From assembly GCA_963576725.1 (NCBI GenBank), contig OY755239.1, forward strand, positions 57,815,453-57,879,452: 64,000 bases of DNA. The letters are read 5' to 3'. Positions 10,655-21,962 of this stretch are shown in pieces. Source of the DNA: Azorinus chamasolen (taxonomy: Eukaryota > Mollusca > Bivalvia > Cardiida > Solecurtidae). Position 1 is the first letter of the stretch; each line of letters begins with the position of its first letter. The notes beneath the pieces were generated by a model. It searched no databases. It was not told the DNA's origin and worked only from the letters and a program-made list of their open reading frames with translations. A program made the position numbers and the translations under genes.

Positions 10655-10882
10655 TTAACCCAGTCCCTCATAGGCGATTTTTAGATCATACCTCTTTGAA
10701 TAAATCTACCGAAAAGGAGCATTAACCAGAGAAAAGGAAAATTTTATAATTTTGTAGTTTGAAACCGTTGTGATAAATAGAGCATTTGCTCCTATAGGAG
10801 TAAATGCTCTATTTATCACAATGGTTTCAAGAACTGACTATTACAGTGGCGTAGAAAAGGCGTATTTATGGAGGAAAGGGTT
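10655..10882. mobile_element. TTAA-2 MITE
   Basis: Left end TTAACCCAGTCCCTCATAGG. The centre is a strong palindrome, arms TTGTGATAAATAGAGCATTT with apex GCTCCTATAGGAGT. Orientation is opposite to the copy at 30341. The right end is truncated at GGAAAGGGTT. Confidence 0.88.
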
Positions 10883-11671
10883 CAAGCAAGCAAAAAGGTT
10901 TAACAAAGAGTCAGTATGTATAAGACATCGACTAAGATACAATAAATCCGCTTGCATTTTGTATCAGTTTTCTTGGGACACAAAATACACCGTACTGTCC
11001 CAGAGAATAGTGTAGGTACAGAATTTTCTGGAAACCTTATCACGCTGTGATGGATGTTTGGTAATTCTGTAAATTGAAATTGAATGGTACTTATGGACCA
11101 TTTCACGGTCAGTTTCAGATTCAATGGGATATTTACTGGCAATCCAATTAGACTGTAATGAATCGTCTCTCTCGTTAGCCGGTATAGACGATCTGTAAGA
11201 AAAGAACGCAGTTTAACGGACCGGGGATTTTGATAATTAAATCGCTTGGTTTACGCTAAGTATCATGGGCAGACAAATTGAGGTTGACAGTTAAGCAATA
11301 ACGATAAACTACGTCAGTTACAGATACTTTGATAAGACATTGATAGAAGGCTTGCGTTAGGTCATATATCAAGGTAAGTCAAGCAATGCCACAGGAATTA
11401 GTGTGGCATTAAATGCATGGCGATTTTAGATAATCTTGAACACGATCGGAGCAATTGAAAAATATGTGTACATGTATTCAAATACTAAAGGCATCATGTC
11501 CGAACTAATCACAAAGGCTGGTGACAAAACATAGTTTGATGGAGAAATAATTGAGCTATGTTTGAACTTATCTGGGCCTCTGAAAATTATATGAATAGAA
11601 ATATTTCAACCTCTCTACACCAAGGATTTAGCAAATACAATGAAGACTGAAAATTCAGATATGTTTAGGTA
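10883..11671. other. noncoding, no feature recognised
   Basis: No repeat family from elsewhere in the window and no coding signal. Confidence 0.45.
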
Positions 11672-11825
11672 TGCGGTGGCTTAATGTAGAGTGACAGTCA
11701 TATCGAATAGTCATTTAGGAAATGTTTGTATTATTATGCTTCTGCATTAAGCTCCCATCTATCTTAACGTCTTGCCACTTAGTTCAGTGTTCTGTTTATA
11801 GAGGTTTGTTCTTTGAGTTTACTGT
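11672..11825. mobile_element. TA-1 MITE relic
   Basis: GGTGGCTTAATGTAGAGTGA, then CTGCATTAAGCTCCCATCT and TATAGAGG near the end. The hairpin is decayed. Confidence 0.55.
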
Positions 11826-12180
11826 ATATTGATATGTCCATTCTATGCATATGTACTACGAATCTGTGTTTCCAAGTAAATGAACGATCATGTGTTTCGG
11901 ATTCGGAATTTTTTTTATCCTGGCTCTACCCGACAAGTCATTATGTAGCTCACATGCAGACGAACCATACCCTTAACATGCAAGGGCTATTTAACATCGT
12001 ATCATTGCATGCATTCCAGCTCGGTGGTGCATTGCGTAGATCTGACATAGGTGTGTTGGCATGCAATTGTGTAACCGATCAGTACAGCTTCAGTTTGCAC
12101 AGATAGATTGGTGAATAACGACAAGCATTCTGTGAGGTTTATTATATGTATTATTAGCCTGCAAAATGTAACATTATTTG
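11826..12180. other. noncoding, no feature recognised
   Basis: An open frame (11813-12106) shows no conserved motif. Confidence 0.4.
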
Positions 12181-12388
12181 TACAGTAAAACCCATCTAAA
12201 CCGGATTTCTAGTAGAGAAGATTTTAGATTCTTTTAGGCAAGTGGCTGCTTACTGCAGGGTGAAAGTCGTGCAGAAAACTCCTAGAGGAGCTTTCAGCAT
12301 GATGTTCACCCTGTATTAAGCTGCCACCTGTCTCCAAGACCGATATTCATATTAAACTTAACACCTCGGTTAGAGAGGTTTTACTGTG
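12181..12388. mobile_element. TA-1 MITE, CCGGA-end type
   Basis: Ends TACAGTAAAACCCATCTAAA and AGAGAGGTTTTACTGTG. Hairpin GGTGAAAGTCGTGCAGAAAA with apex ACTCCTAGAGGAGC. Confidence 0.85.
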
Positions 12389-12480
12389 TTTGCAAACAGT
12401 CTAAATCCAGATGAAACGCAGAGTAATTCTCACCAGGACCCAGGCTAGTTGACACTCGAGCAGTAGTTTCGCAAACGCTT
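12389..12480. mobile_element. TTAA-3 fragment
   Basis: GCAAACAGTCTAAATCCAGA, then TTCTCACCAGGACCCAGGCT and TTGACACTCGAGCAGTAGTT, the usual order of TTAA-3 derivatives. Confidence 0.65.
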
Positions 12481-12521
12481 CAACGAATGAAACTTAGGCA
12501 TAACATTGTCTATGGAATGCG

Positions 12522-13208
12522 GGTCGGGACATGTCAATTGCTATTTTGCCAGTTGCCAAATGTTAATTTATTTTTGCTAGTTGCGAAAATGCCAATTGCT
12601 AATTTGCCAAAAGTGTATGCTTATTGCTTTTTGCATGTTAATAATTGCCATTTATTCTAGTTTCTTTTCTCTGATGAGTGCTTGCTGGTAGCCGGCATAT
12701 TTGATGATACGTTTAGTAGGTTAAGTACCGCCACCGCATTGCCCTTTCGGGATCCAGATCGGCGGGCTTCATTCAACAATATGTTTTGTGTCCTTGAATG
12801 ATATTGTTCAGACATTTTAATGAATATAGAATAAGATCGTAGGACCCTCGTCGGTACCTAATGGAATGCGGATCGGGCCATGTCAATTAAATGCCAATTG
12901 CTAATTTGCCAAATGCAATTGCTAATTTGCCAAATGCCAATTTGCCAATTGCTAATTTGCCAATTGTCAGTTGCTAAATGCCAGTTGCTTATTGCCATAT
13001 TGTCATTATTTCTAAATTATTTTCTCTGAAGAGTGCTTGGCGGATCCAAGGATTAGATCGGCGGGCTTCATTCTACAATATGTTTAATATCCTTATCAAA
13101 ACAATGATATACCAAATTTCTGTTCATCTGTACGCGAGAAGAATACGTCCGTAAATTTTTCATTTGGCAAATTGCAGTTCAGCAAGTGGCAATTGGCATG
13201 TCCCGACC
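12522..13208. mobile_element. AATTGC-rich inverted-repeat element with internal duplication
   Basis: Outer ends GGTCGGGACATGTCAATTGC and its near-exact inverse (GGCAATTGGCATGTCCCGAC). Next to them lie dense direct and inverted copies of GCCAATTGCTAATTT and relatives, at least 15 in all. An internal block is duplicated directly: ATGGAATGCGG through the AATTGC words to AGATCGGCGGGCTTCATTC occurs at 12512-12772 and 12861-13071. There is no open frame. Subterminal transposase-binding repeats are typical of hAT, CACTA and Mutator elements, but I cannot assign the superfamily. Confidence 0.75.
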
Positions 13209-13245
13209 GAATAATTCGGCGTCTCATCATGATCCAAACTATTTG

Positions 13246-13531
13246 ACACCCTGAGACCATATTTGTAGACTAATTGATTAAAGCTAGCATTTTGAAAATG
13301 TAATGGGTGAAAAATTATATAAAGATAATTTTCTCAGCAAGCTGAAAGTTAAACGATGTAGAGGTTAAATGAACAATATTCTTCTTTTGTGAATATTGAT
13401 CCACAGATAAAACAAATGGTTTGTGTTGGTTTTGAAAGTATTCGCCAATTAGGTTTCATTTTCATTGTGACAACACTTGAACCATATTATCTTATTATTA
13501 TTATGATTGTTTTGTTGTTGCTGTTATAAAC
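13246..13531. other. noncoding, no feature recognised
   Basis: A short TTAA-3 scrap (ATTCGGCGTCTCATCATGAT) ends just before this stretch. The rest is AT-rich and unassigned. Confidence 0.4.
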
Positions 13532-13534
13532 ATT

Positions 13535-13595
<61 letters not shown>
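13532..13595. repeat. (ATC)n microsatellite
   Basis: About 20 nearly perfect ATC triplets. Confidence 0.95.
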
Positions 13596-14017
13596 CGACA
13601 ATCCAACGCACTGAAATTATAACTTCACGTAAACGTATCTGGAAAAGGAAATCGTTTGTTTTATATTTTCAAACACTTGATGACATATTACTCACATATG
13701 TGAAACATCAAGACGGAAAACGGCACCGGCTTGTTTTATTAGTCTATCGAGACAGAAACAGATACCTTACCAAATACAAATGTAACACCCTTGAACATGA
13801 AATGGCGGGACAATATTTACGAAATATTACAAGTTTCGTGCAAGAAGAATAAAACCTAATTGTACAATTTGTAAAACAAATTCTATTTGTCTCTAGTGAA
13901 TTATAAGCACAGAATTTATGACAATGTTGAAAATTTATTGAATGGCAGGGTACCCTCCGAACACTCGCGGAATAGAGACTACATTAGCATAGTTGTGACA
14001 GTAGATGTCTGTTAATG
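13596..14017. other. noncoding, no feature recognised
   Basis: No coding or repeat signal seen. Confidence 0.45.
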
Positions 14018-14432
14018 TACAGTAAAACATCGCATATCTGACCACTCAAATAAATATAATTATCACCCTTAACCCGTTCCCTGTTCAATATTTATTCCAA
14101 ATTTCAACACCTACTGATTTTTCATGGACAAAAAAGTTATGATGAAATATATGGAAGGTGGAAGATTGTAACCATTTCAGAAACTATAGAAACAGGTATT
14201 TCACTAGCAAACAGAGCAAACCCTGATAAGACGGCTCCTATAGGGGCCATCTAATCGGGGACTACTCTGTTTGCAAATGAGTGAAAACATGTTTATATGA
14301 AGGAAATGTTACGAATTACTTTAGTAGCTTAATGAAGGACGGAAACCATGTGGAAAATACATCAATTAAGCTACATGCACCTATCTAAACGTCTTCTTTA
14401 CTAACAGTTCAAGTTAGTCAGGTTTTACTGTA
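14018..14432. mobile_element. TA-1 MITE interrupted by TTAA-1
   Basis: Left end TACAGTAAAACATCGCATAT and right end AGTCAGGTTTTACTGTA. Part of the inner arm (GTAGCTTAATGAAGGACGGA) follows the insertion. The insertion at 14069-14311 sits between the left end and the hairpin. Confidence 0.75.
14069..14311. mobile_element. TTAA-1 MITE nested in TA-1
   Basis: TTAACCCGTTCCCTGTTCAA ... GGAAATGTTAC. Central hairpin GCAAACAGAGCAAACC ... ACTCTGTTTGC with apex GGCTCCTATAGGGGCC. Confidence 0.85.
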
Positions 14433-14755
14433 TATCAAACACAGGTATTGCAGACACTTTATATGGACACAGAATTGTGTTAAGTTACATTCATGCTACT
14501 GATGTGGACAATATATATCACGTATACGAATTTTAGTTTATCTCTTGATTTGACGTATACTCGTGTAAATAGTAATAGATATACTAAATAATGAATAATA
14601 CATGGCTTTTTTGTAATGACATTGTAAACAATGACATGTGAGGACTTGACAGAGTCACAGACACTGTAAAACCTCAGTCTATAGATCGGAAGTTTGATAA
14701 AGAAAAACGAAAGATTTGTTAGGCAAGTAGTTTTAATTCAGGACAAAAACCATTG

Positions 14756-15015
14756 CGTGGCTTGGTTTACTATTGTTCTTGGTGTACCATTGCTCTTGGT
14801 CTACTATTGTTCTTGGTGTACTATTGCTCTTGGTGTTCTATTGTTCTTGGTCTACTATTGATTGCTCTTGGTGTACTATTGTTCTTGATGTACTATTGTT
14901 CTTGGTGTACTATTGTTCTTGGCGTTCTATTGTTCTTGGTCTACTATTGATTGCTTTTGCTCTACTATTGCTCTAGGTGTACTATCGCTCTTGGTGTACT
15001 ATTGCTCTTCGTCAA
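14756..15015. repeat. 17-bp minisatellite
   Basis: About 15 copies of TACTATTGYTCTTGGTG. Because 17 is not a multiple of three, all three frames stay open and give artefactual leucine/cysteine-rich peptides. Confidence 0.9.
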
Positions 15016-15582
15016 CATGCATCTCTATCAGGTAAATGTTTACCATAAGGAAACGAATATCGATTTCAATACCAGAAAGAATCGAAGATAGTTTTTAGCA
15101 AGTTTTTAGCTATAACAGCCGTAACACGAGTAATGATTTAATATTGGTTTATTAGTGGTTATCATATTGTAATTGTTTCTTTTTACATTATATGTATAAT
15201 AACAATACTAATCATTATGCCGCTATCGGAGAAGTGCCTCGAAGTTGAAACCAGTTTGGGTCCAGATGAGATCAAACGAGTAACTCGGTGTTTCTTAACT
15301 TTCTAAGCTGTTTTACACTCGACCAATAGTTTCTCAAAAGCTTAATCTTATTGTAAGTATTCAAAATTGAGTCCGATCCAGATTTGACTGTTATGTTTTT
15401 AACAGCTAGGATAAAGATTAAATAATATATGTATGATAACAATATCCAAAGGTAGTTGCCAGTCAGCACTTCGCATTCGAATAACGAACTGCAAACTTGA
15501 CAACCAGCATAACCCTGTCTATGGAAATGTATGTCTAGGTAAATTGTATATATAGTCACATTATATATTATAGCAGATGCAC
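15016..15582. other. noncoding with TTAA-3 scrap
   Basis: A TTAA-3 derivative is visible at 15250-15350 (GTTTGGGTCCAGATGAGATC ... CGACCAATAGTTTCTCAAAA). Otherwise nothing. Confidence 0.5.
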
Positions 15583-15787
15583 GGTATATCCCCTCTATAC
15601 AGAAATTCTAATAGAGAAGAATTTAGATACTTTTAAGCAGGTGGCTGCTTAATGCAGGGTGAAAGTCATGCAGAAAGCACCTAGAGGAGCTTTCTGTATG
15701 GATTTCACCATGCATTAAGCAGCCACCTGTCTCCAAGACCGATACTTACACTAAATTCAAGGTCCGGTTTAGAAGAGTGTCACTGTA
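15583..15787. mobile_element. TA-1 MITE, CCGGA-end type
   Basis: Hairpin AAGCAGGTGGCTGCTTAATG ... CATTAAGCAGCCACCTGTC with apex ACCTAGAGGAGC. The terminal repeats are decayed (CGGTATATCCCCTCTATA; AGTGTCACTGTA). Confidence 0.8.
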
Positions 15788-16039
15788 CCAATCTAACCGG
15801 TAGCTGAATACGAAACGTAGGTAATAATAGCGCAATAACAAGTGACAAGTAAATGGTAGACATAAGTACTTCGGAAAGGAATTCCACATAAGCTATGCTA
15901 CCAGAAGTGAGCAATAGCAGATTTAATTCAATTCAACTCAGCAAGTGTTCCTCATGTCTAGACTGTCATCAGTATTCTATTTCAAACCCATAGTTATCCC
16001 CTACCCCGCTGTGGAACAACCATTCCCAACTAAAAGTTG

Positions 16040-16231
16040 TACAGTAAAACCTATCTATAACGGTCACTAAATTACATCAATTAGTTTGTGTTAAAGACAG
16101 GTGGCTGCTTAAATCCTATAGGAGCGTTCTGTTTTACTTTCACCTTGCTTTAAACAGCCACCTGCCCTAAATGCCCTAAATACCAACTAATTAACACAAT
16201 TTAGTGGCCGTTATAAAGAGGTTTTACAGTA
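16040..16231. mobile_element. TA-1 MITE, CGGACAC-end type, one arm deleted
   Basis: Ends TACAGTAAAACCTATCTATA and TATAAAGAGGTTTTACAGTA. The left hairpin arm is missing between CTGCTTAAA and TCCTATAGGAGCG. Confidence 0.85.
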
Positions 16232-16245
16232 TTTGGTGCAACATT

Positions 16246-16387
16246 GTCGACCAAGCTTTACAGAAACTATTGATGGTTTGTCCATGAGCTTGGACCCTAA
16301 TGAGACAACGGGATACTAGGCGTCTCGTCTGGATCCAAGCTGTTTGTAACTGCATGTAAGGTCGCGAATAGTGGGATAAAAGGTTAA
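16246..16387. mobile_element. TTAA-3 MITE, partial
   Basis: AGAAACTATTGATGG, hairpin TGGACCCTAATGAGACAACG ... GTCTCGTCTGGATCCAAGCT, right end GTGGGATAAAAGGTTAA. Confidence 0.75.
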
Positions 16388-16459
16388 TTGGGAATATTTG
16401 CCACTACGTCACGGTAGTAATGATATTGAGACATTTCGAACAATACTAACCAACTATCA

Positions 16460-16640
16460 GACCCTGCTTTTCGTTTTTTATAATGGAACATGGACACAGA
16501 AATTGTAGGCCTTGGCAGAAACTGTAGAATCAGATCAATATAATTCCATAAGCAAACTGAACAGACCCTGATCAGACAGCTCCTGTAGGAGCCGTATGAT
16601 TTAAGTCTGCTATGTTTGCAAATATGTAGATAAGGGTTTA
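16460..16640. mobile_element. TTAA-1 MITE, left part lost
   Basis: Body GGCAGAAACTGTAGAATCAG, hairpin GCAAACTGAACAGACC, apex GCTCCTGTAGGAGC, and right end AGATAAGGGTTTA. Confidence 0.75.
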
Positions 16641-17288
16641 AATGAGGTACATGTATATGCATGTATTGTCATTTGCAAACAGCGTAGATCCAGATCCAGA
16701 TCATATATCTCCTAGATAATACATATAAGCAGGAACTGCATTGTTTGTCTTTCAAACTCCTCTATCAAATTTAAGCCTTAAAGTAATTCGCTTGTCAAGT
16801 ACATCAGTATTACGTCCATTACCGCTATGAACATTAACCAGGGAAAATACTGTGAACACATTCCTATGTGACCAGATATATACCTGTATCCCTTATTGGT
16901 TTCGACCCTTGATTCCTATCGAGCACATCTAAGGCACATATCTCTGAACAATACTATAACTTAAGCCAAATGTATCCTGCGCTGATAGGAACTAAAGTGT
17001 TGAAGTCGTCCTTACATTTTTGATAGTAACCCTTGCTCAGGTTGGAAAATGAGGCTCTGGTACTTCCGTTGGTTCTAAAATGATTGACCTATTGTCAATA
17101 AAGTGTGGCTCCTGATGAAAGGCGGTTACTCGGCTTCTAATATTAATTTAAAGCTGTTTGCTAATATGATTCATTCAGGCCGCGGAAAGTGAGATGAATG
17201 TTAGTTGAGAGACATTTTTAACTTTGTTATACTATGTTCAGATATAAACATTTAACCATCGGTTATATAATCATATAGCGATAGCTTA
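16641..17288. other. noncoding with TTAA-3 scrap
   Basis: 17105-17215 resembles a decayed TTAA-3 half. The rest is unassigned. Confidence 0.45.
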
Positions 17289-17290
17289 AT

Positions 17291-17310
17291 GAAACTGAAA
17301 CTGAAACTGA
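17291..17310 (-). repeat. LINE 3' microsatellite tail
   Basis: GAAACTGAAACTGAAACTGA on the plus strand, i.e. about three CAGTTT units at the end of the minus-strand LINE. Confidence 0.75.
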
Positions 17311-17547
17311 ATCACTTGGTTAAACGCCTATTTTTGCAAATAATGCATTCAATGGCGTTGTACATTGACATAAATAAAATCAGAGACAAATAAAAATCGA
17401 TAGAGGATATACAATACACGAATATACATTTAAGAAAGCATAAAAACTAATATCCATAAAACGATAGTTAAAAAAAAAATGTTATAATATACTAAAACCC
17501 AGACTTTATGTAAAGTACTTTATACATCTAAAACACGCGGACAGTTT

Positions 17548-19458
17548 CTACGAAATATTAAAAAGTGAGTTAAAGTGTCTGAAATAATGTGTTTTCAACT
17601 TTCTTTTAAAAGATTCAACATTTTCTGCTCGTTTAATCTCGCTAGGAAGCCCGTTCCAAAGTCTGGGACCTGCTGTCCCAAAACTTCTATCACTAAAGGT
17701 CTTTCTCTTGTTGAAAGGCACAGCATACATCTCTTGGGCTTTGTCTGCCGATCTCAGACAGCGTGTTGGTGCTGGCTTTACGAGAAGTTCTGTCAGATAA
17801 ACGGGAGCGTGGTTGAGAGAGCAATTGTACATGTATGTCAATATCTTAAAAGTGATCCTAGCTTTGATAGGTAACCAATGTAAGTCTTTAATAGATTGTT
17901 TGGAGCTGTATGACCATTTCCTATTCAAAACGAGTTTAGCGCACATATTTTGGATTCGTTGTAGTTTATCTATATCACACTGTGCAATTCCGTATAGAAT
18001 GACATTGCAATAATCTAAATGAGAGATCACTAGTGAAAGAACTAAAATTTCGGCAGATTCTTTTGTCAAGTATTTCCTAATACATTTTATTCTATAGTAG
18101 TTCAACATGGCAACGCGACACTTTCTTTTCACGTGTTCTTTGAAGGTTAATGATTCATCGAGAAAAGCACCTAGGTATCTAATACACGTTTCCGATTCAA
18201 CAACATCTCCTGCGATATCAATTGAATGTGTAGTACATTTGTTTAGCTGTTGCTTATTTCCAAAAATGATGAATTCAGTTTTTGCTGCGTTCATTTTAAG
18301 TTTGTTTTCGTTCATCCAGTTATTGATCGTTATGGCACATTCTTCAAGGTTTTGAACAGTTTGTCTTTCACTACTGGGGGTAGGTTTAAAGCGTTTACTT
18401 GCAATATGGTCATCAGCGAAACCGTATACTGAGACAGATGGAGGAATAACATCGAACAAGGTTCCTGCGTATGCAAGGTAGAGCCAAGGACCAAGGCAAC
18501 TACCCTGTGGAACACTGCACTCCAACAAACGAGGTTGTGATTGTGACGAATTTACATTCACGCGACAGCTTCTTGGTCGTAAGTAGGAGTCCAACCATTT
18601 CAGAGCATTATTACAAACTCCATATTGACTCTTGAGAACATCGAGAAGAATATCATGGTCAACAGTATCAAAGGCAGCACTAAGATCAATGGCAATAAGG
18701 GCAGTTACTTCTTGGTTCTCCATAGCCTCAAGTAGGTCATGAACAAGTCTCAATAAGGCAGATTCGCAAGAGTGAAATCGTCTGTAAGCCGATTGATTTT
18801 TGGGCAGAAGGTCATGGTCAGTTACGTGGATGTTAAGTCTAAACAATGCAGCTTTCTCAATAAGTTTTGACAGAAAGGAAAGATTGCTTACGGGTCTGTA
18901 ATTTGACAGTTCTAGTTCCAATCCTACTTTCTTCAGCAACGGTCTTATTATGGCTTGCTTCCATTTCGATGGGAAAACACCATGTTTCAATGAAGTGTTA
19001 ACTAACTTTGTGATAACAGGTAATAGTTCATCTAAAAACAATTTCAGAATCTTTGTAGGCAGAATATCTAATTCACATGACTTTGTCTTGAGCTCGTTTA
19101 TCAATTTTCTAATTTCTTCTTGACTCAGTTCTTCAAATTCAGTAAACTGTACAACATCTTTCTGAATGGGCTCAAAGTTTTTAAAAGAATTCAAAGAATC
19201 TCGAATGTTCCGTATCTTGTTCATGAAATAGTCGGCAAAGTCTTCACTGAGGGTAATCTCACTTTCGCTAGGAGGCAGTGGATTTTCGGATTTAGTTCCT
19301 GTCAAATCAGATACAAATTGATACAACTTTTTAGAGTCACCCTTACAATCAATGACTTTTTCACTCAAATATTTTCTTTTTTCCTTTTTTAATTGACAAC
19401 TGTATTCATTCCTTGCTGCTTTAAAGGTTTCAAACTGTTCGGGTTCCTTGTGTTTTTT
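17548..19458 (-). pseudogene. LINE reverse transcriptase half
   Basis: Open frame of about 636 codons running from the base after the TGA at 19461-19459 to the stop at 17548. Counting from a TTG at 19368 (used only for numbering), it shows the jockey-type RT motifs in order: SNYRPVSNLS (155-164), LLPKNQSAYRRFHSCESALL (187-206), AIDLSAAFDTVDH with the catalytic aspartate (226-238), VPQGSCLGP (286-294), YGFADDH with the two metal-binding aspartates (315-321), then WMNENKLKMNAAKTEF and RYLGAFLD. The C-terminus has FGTAGPRLWNGLPSEIK, characteristic of CR1/L2-like elements. The RT itself looks intact. It has no obvious ATG of its own, so loss of continuity with the endonuclease probably disables it. 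Confidence 0.9.
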
Positions 19459-21000
19459 TCAAAGACGCTCAGATTTGCGCAACTTTCGCTTTAGCTGGAG
19501 TATTTCATTTGTAAACCATGGTTTAGGTGCACGGCAAATTTTGGTTTTCTCTTTGAAGGGAGCATGTGTGTCTAAAACGTCTTTAATCTCTGTTTCAAAC
19601 TTTTCTACGCAAATGTCAACATTTTCAGAATCAATTGAAATTTCAGATAAACTGTTCGTAAATGCAGACTTGTCCATGTTTTTGAAATCTCTAAAGGTAA
19701 CTGCTTTACTTGTAATGTTCTCTTTCTTAATATTCGTGACGACTTTGACTACACAATGATCTGATAAGAAGGGACCAGGCTGACAGGAGACTACATCGAC
19801 ACCATTTACTTCCTCAGTAATAACTAGGTCAAGGCTATTTCCACCAGTGTGAGTACTAAAATTTACATGCTGCACAAGACCCATTGCCTGAATCGAATTT
19901 TTGAAATCCAATATTGCATTGTTGTCCTCTTTGAGATGTAGGTTAAAATCTTCCATAACCATTAAGTTTGAATATGTAGGTATAATGCCTTCCATATATT
20001 GCAAAAAGTCCGTTACAAATTGAGAATATGTACTAAGTGAAGGAGGTCTGTAGATTCCTACTACATGTAAAGTTATGTTTTTAAGAATAAGTCGCCACAG
20101 TCCAAACTCGAAGCTTTTGTTCGTTCCGGTGGAAAGTTTATGTACGTTAATGTTTGTTTTATATGTCAAAGCAATGCCATCGCCTATTCTATTTTTCCTA
20201 TTGGTGACACTGACACTGTAACCATTTTGATTTAGGTCGGACGTTTCATACTGATGTTGCTTGTCGTCAGAGAACCATGTTTCCGTAAGAAGTGCAAAAT
20301 CAATTTTTTCTTCCCTTAATAACTGGCCTATAATTGTATCTTTTTTAACTACTGATCGGCAATTTAGAGTTAGACAAGTGATTTTTTCGTCTCTGTTCAA
20401 TTTGTTGCAGGTCTTCGGATATAAAAGATTGCTAAAATTTCTAATGTCGGTGTGGAATTCTGAAGTGTTGTTGTAGTTGTTATGGTCGACGTAGTCATTA
20501 GCTTCAGGCAAGTTTCGCAAGTTGTTAACATTAATTCCTTGATTGGTGTCCCAAATGCGTCGCTCTCGAGCATGCCCGCCTCGACTACCTCTTTTGTTAT
20601 GTCTGTATTGTAGTATGCCTAACTGTTTAAGCGTTGACAATAAGAACGGATTAGGCTTGTCCGCTGTTGATTTGCCTATTGTATAAAGATCACACCTGTC
20701 GTATGTAATCCTTGAATCTTGGTCACTCATGGCTAGTGAAAACAAAATGCACTGAGGCGTTACTTCAAATAAAATTTCCAAAGTGATTTTAAAATGCAAA
20801 TTTCCAACAAAATACAATAAAAAAGCTGATAAAAAACATACAATTCTAATCACAGTCTGTTTATGTACATACATGACAAAACTCGAGTTTCTGAAAGTAG
20901 TAGTTATGCAGTAAATAGTCAATATCGTAAGAGCTAGATAAATGCAGCCAACACTCGGCGCAATGCAATAGTAGTCCTTCTGTTTCAGCTGTTTTGCCAT
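19459..21000 (-). pseudogene. LINE endonuclease half, ends at premature TGA
   Basis: 513 codons. Residues about 207-420 form an exonuclease-endonuclease-phosphatase domain: TLNCRSVVKK (Asn213), LLTETWF (Glu240), GIYRPP (Tyr317), MEDFNLH (Asp351, Asn353) and SDHC (Asp414, His415). This nicks target DNA to prime reverse transcription. The usual Gly before the catalytic Asp of GDFN is Glu here, a possible second lesion. Residues 1-90 are very hydrophobic and unlike LINE proteins; Met91 (about 20730) is a likelier start. A basic patch (RHNKRGSRGGHARERR, about 133-148) could bind nucleic acid. The frame stops after RKLRKSERL at a TGA and then continues in the same frame into the RT half. Confidence 0.88.
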
Positions 21001-21208
21001 TTGTTATAGGAAACTCTAGAACTGTTTTGTTAATTTTCAACGTTTTCTAATTGAGTCATATTGACTGAATGTTTCCCCCGGCGTAGTATCATTTTCATTT
21101 GTTGACTAAAATGAAGTTCTCTAGAGACACAGACATTCGAAATGGAAAGTCATAGACTGAAACGTACTCTGTGAGTGTAATTCTGCTGGACCATTTAGTT
21201 AGGTGGTA

Positions 21209-21444
21209 CCTCTTATCCTCGTATAAACGTGTTATCACGCATTTGCAAACAGAGTAGACCCAGCTCAGACGGCTCCTAGAGGCCTGCTCTGTTCGCTAAT
21301 GAGATTTGATAGATCTATTTGTTTAGTTTTCAAAATGGCTACATGTACAATGTTCCACCTTCCATATTTTATTATAACTATTGTGTCCATGAATATTCAG
21401 TAGGTATTGAAAGTTTGTCTAAATATAGAACTGGTAAAGGGTTA
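21209..21444. mobile_element. TTAA-1 MITE
   Basis: ACGCATTTGCAAACAGAGTA, a shortened hairpin, GTCCATGAATATTCAGTAGG, and right end TGGTAAAGGGTTAC. Confidence 0.82.
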
Positions 21445-21490
21445 CATGTAATTAACCGTAACAATGAGCAAAATACACATTGTATGTACA

Positions 21491-21689
21491 ATACAGTGAC
21501 CATGCGTTAAGCGGTCATTCATTTATTGAACATAGGAATATGAAAAAGCAGGATGTTGCTAATGCACGGCAAAAGTAATGCAGAAAGTTCCTATGGCAGC
21601 TTTCTGCATACATTCATTATGCTACCACCTGTGTTACAGACCAATAATTAGACCTGTTTAGGTGACCATTTAAGACAGGTTCTACTATA
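21491..21689. mobile_element. TA-1 MITE, GCGACC-end type, decayed
   Basis: GCACGGCAAAAGTAATGCAG, apex GTTCCTATGGCAGC, right end ACAGGTTCTACTATA. Confidence 0.72.
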
Positions 21690-21867
21690 TATACAAACAT
21701 AACAAATTGAAAATGTTCACACTTACTCCATGACATATCATGAAAGGAATAATGAATATTAATTAGAGAGGATGTTTTATCATTGAATTCCATATGAATA
21801 CACGAAACGTTGACAATGGCAGAAACAACATATAACACCAAACCTATATTAATCCAAAAGAAAATAC

Positions 21868-21962
21868 ACAAGCTGCTGATCAGATGACTCCTACAAGAAC
21901 TGTCCTATCTGGATCTACCCTGTTGCAGCGTTTAAAGGCAAATGTGTGGAGTAAAGGGTTTA
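21868..21962. mobile_element. TTAA-1 fragment
   Basis: CTGATCAGATGACTCCTACA ... GGATCTACCCTGTTGC, right end GGAGTAAAGGGTTTA. Confidence 0.65.

Larger units (their letters stand above)
17289..21000 (-). mobile_element. LINE of the CR1/L2 (jockey) group, near full length
   Basis: Minus-strand non-LTR retrotransposon with an apurinic endonuclease followed by a reverse transcriptase in one reading frame, broken by a single TGA. About 240 bases of 3' untranslated sequence follow the RT stop. The element ends in a short (CAGTTT)n tail at 17310-17291; microsatellite tails rather than poly(A) are typical of CR1/L2-like LINEs. The 5' boundary is uncertain: open frame reaches 21000, but the first 90 codons look like translated leader. 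I found no clear target-site duplication. Confidence 0.85.

Noticed and set aside
11813..12106. 97-codon open frame
   Set aside because: No motif, no signal peptide pattern I trust, no splice context; next to a decayed MITE.
14753..14976. Leucine/cysteine-rich open frames
   Set aside because: They are two phases of the 17-bp minisatellite, not a membrane protein.
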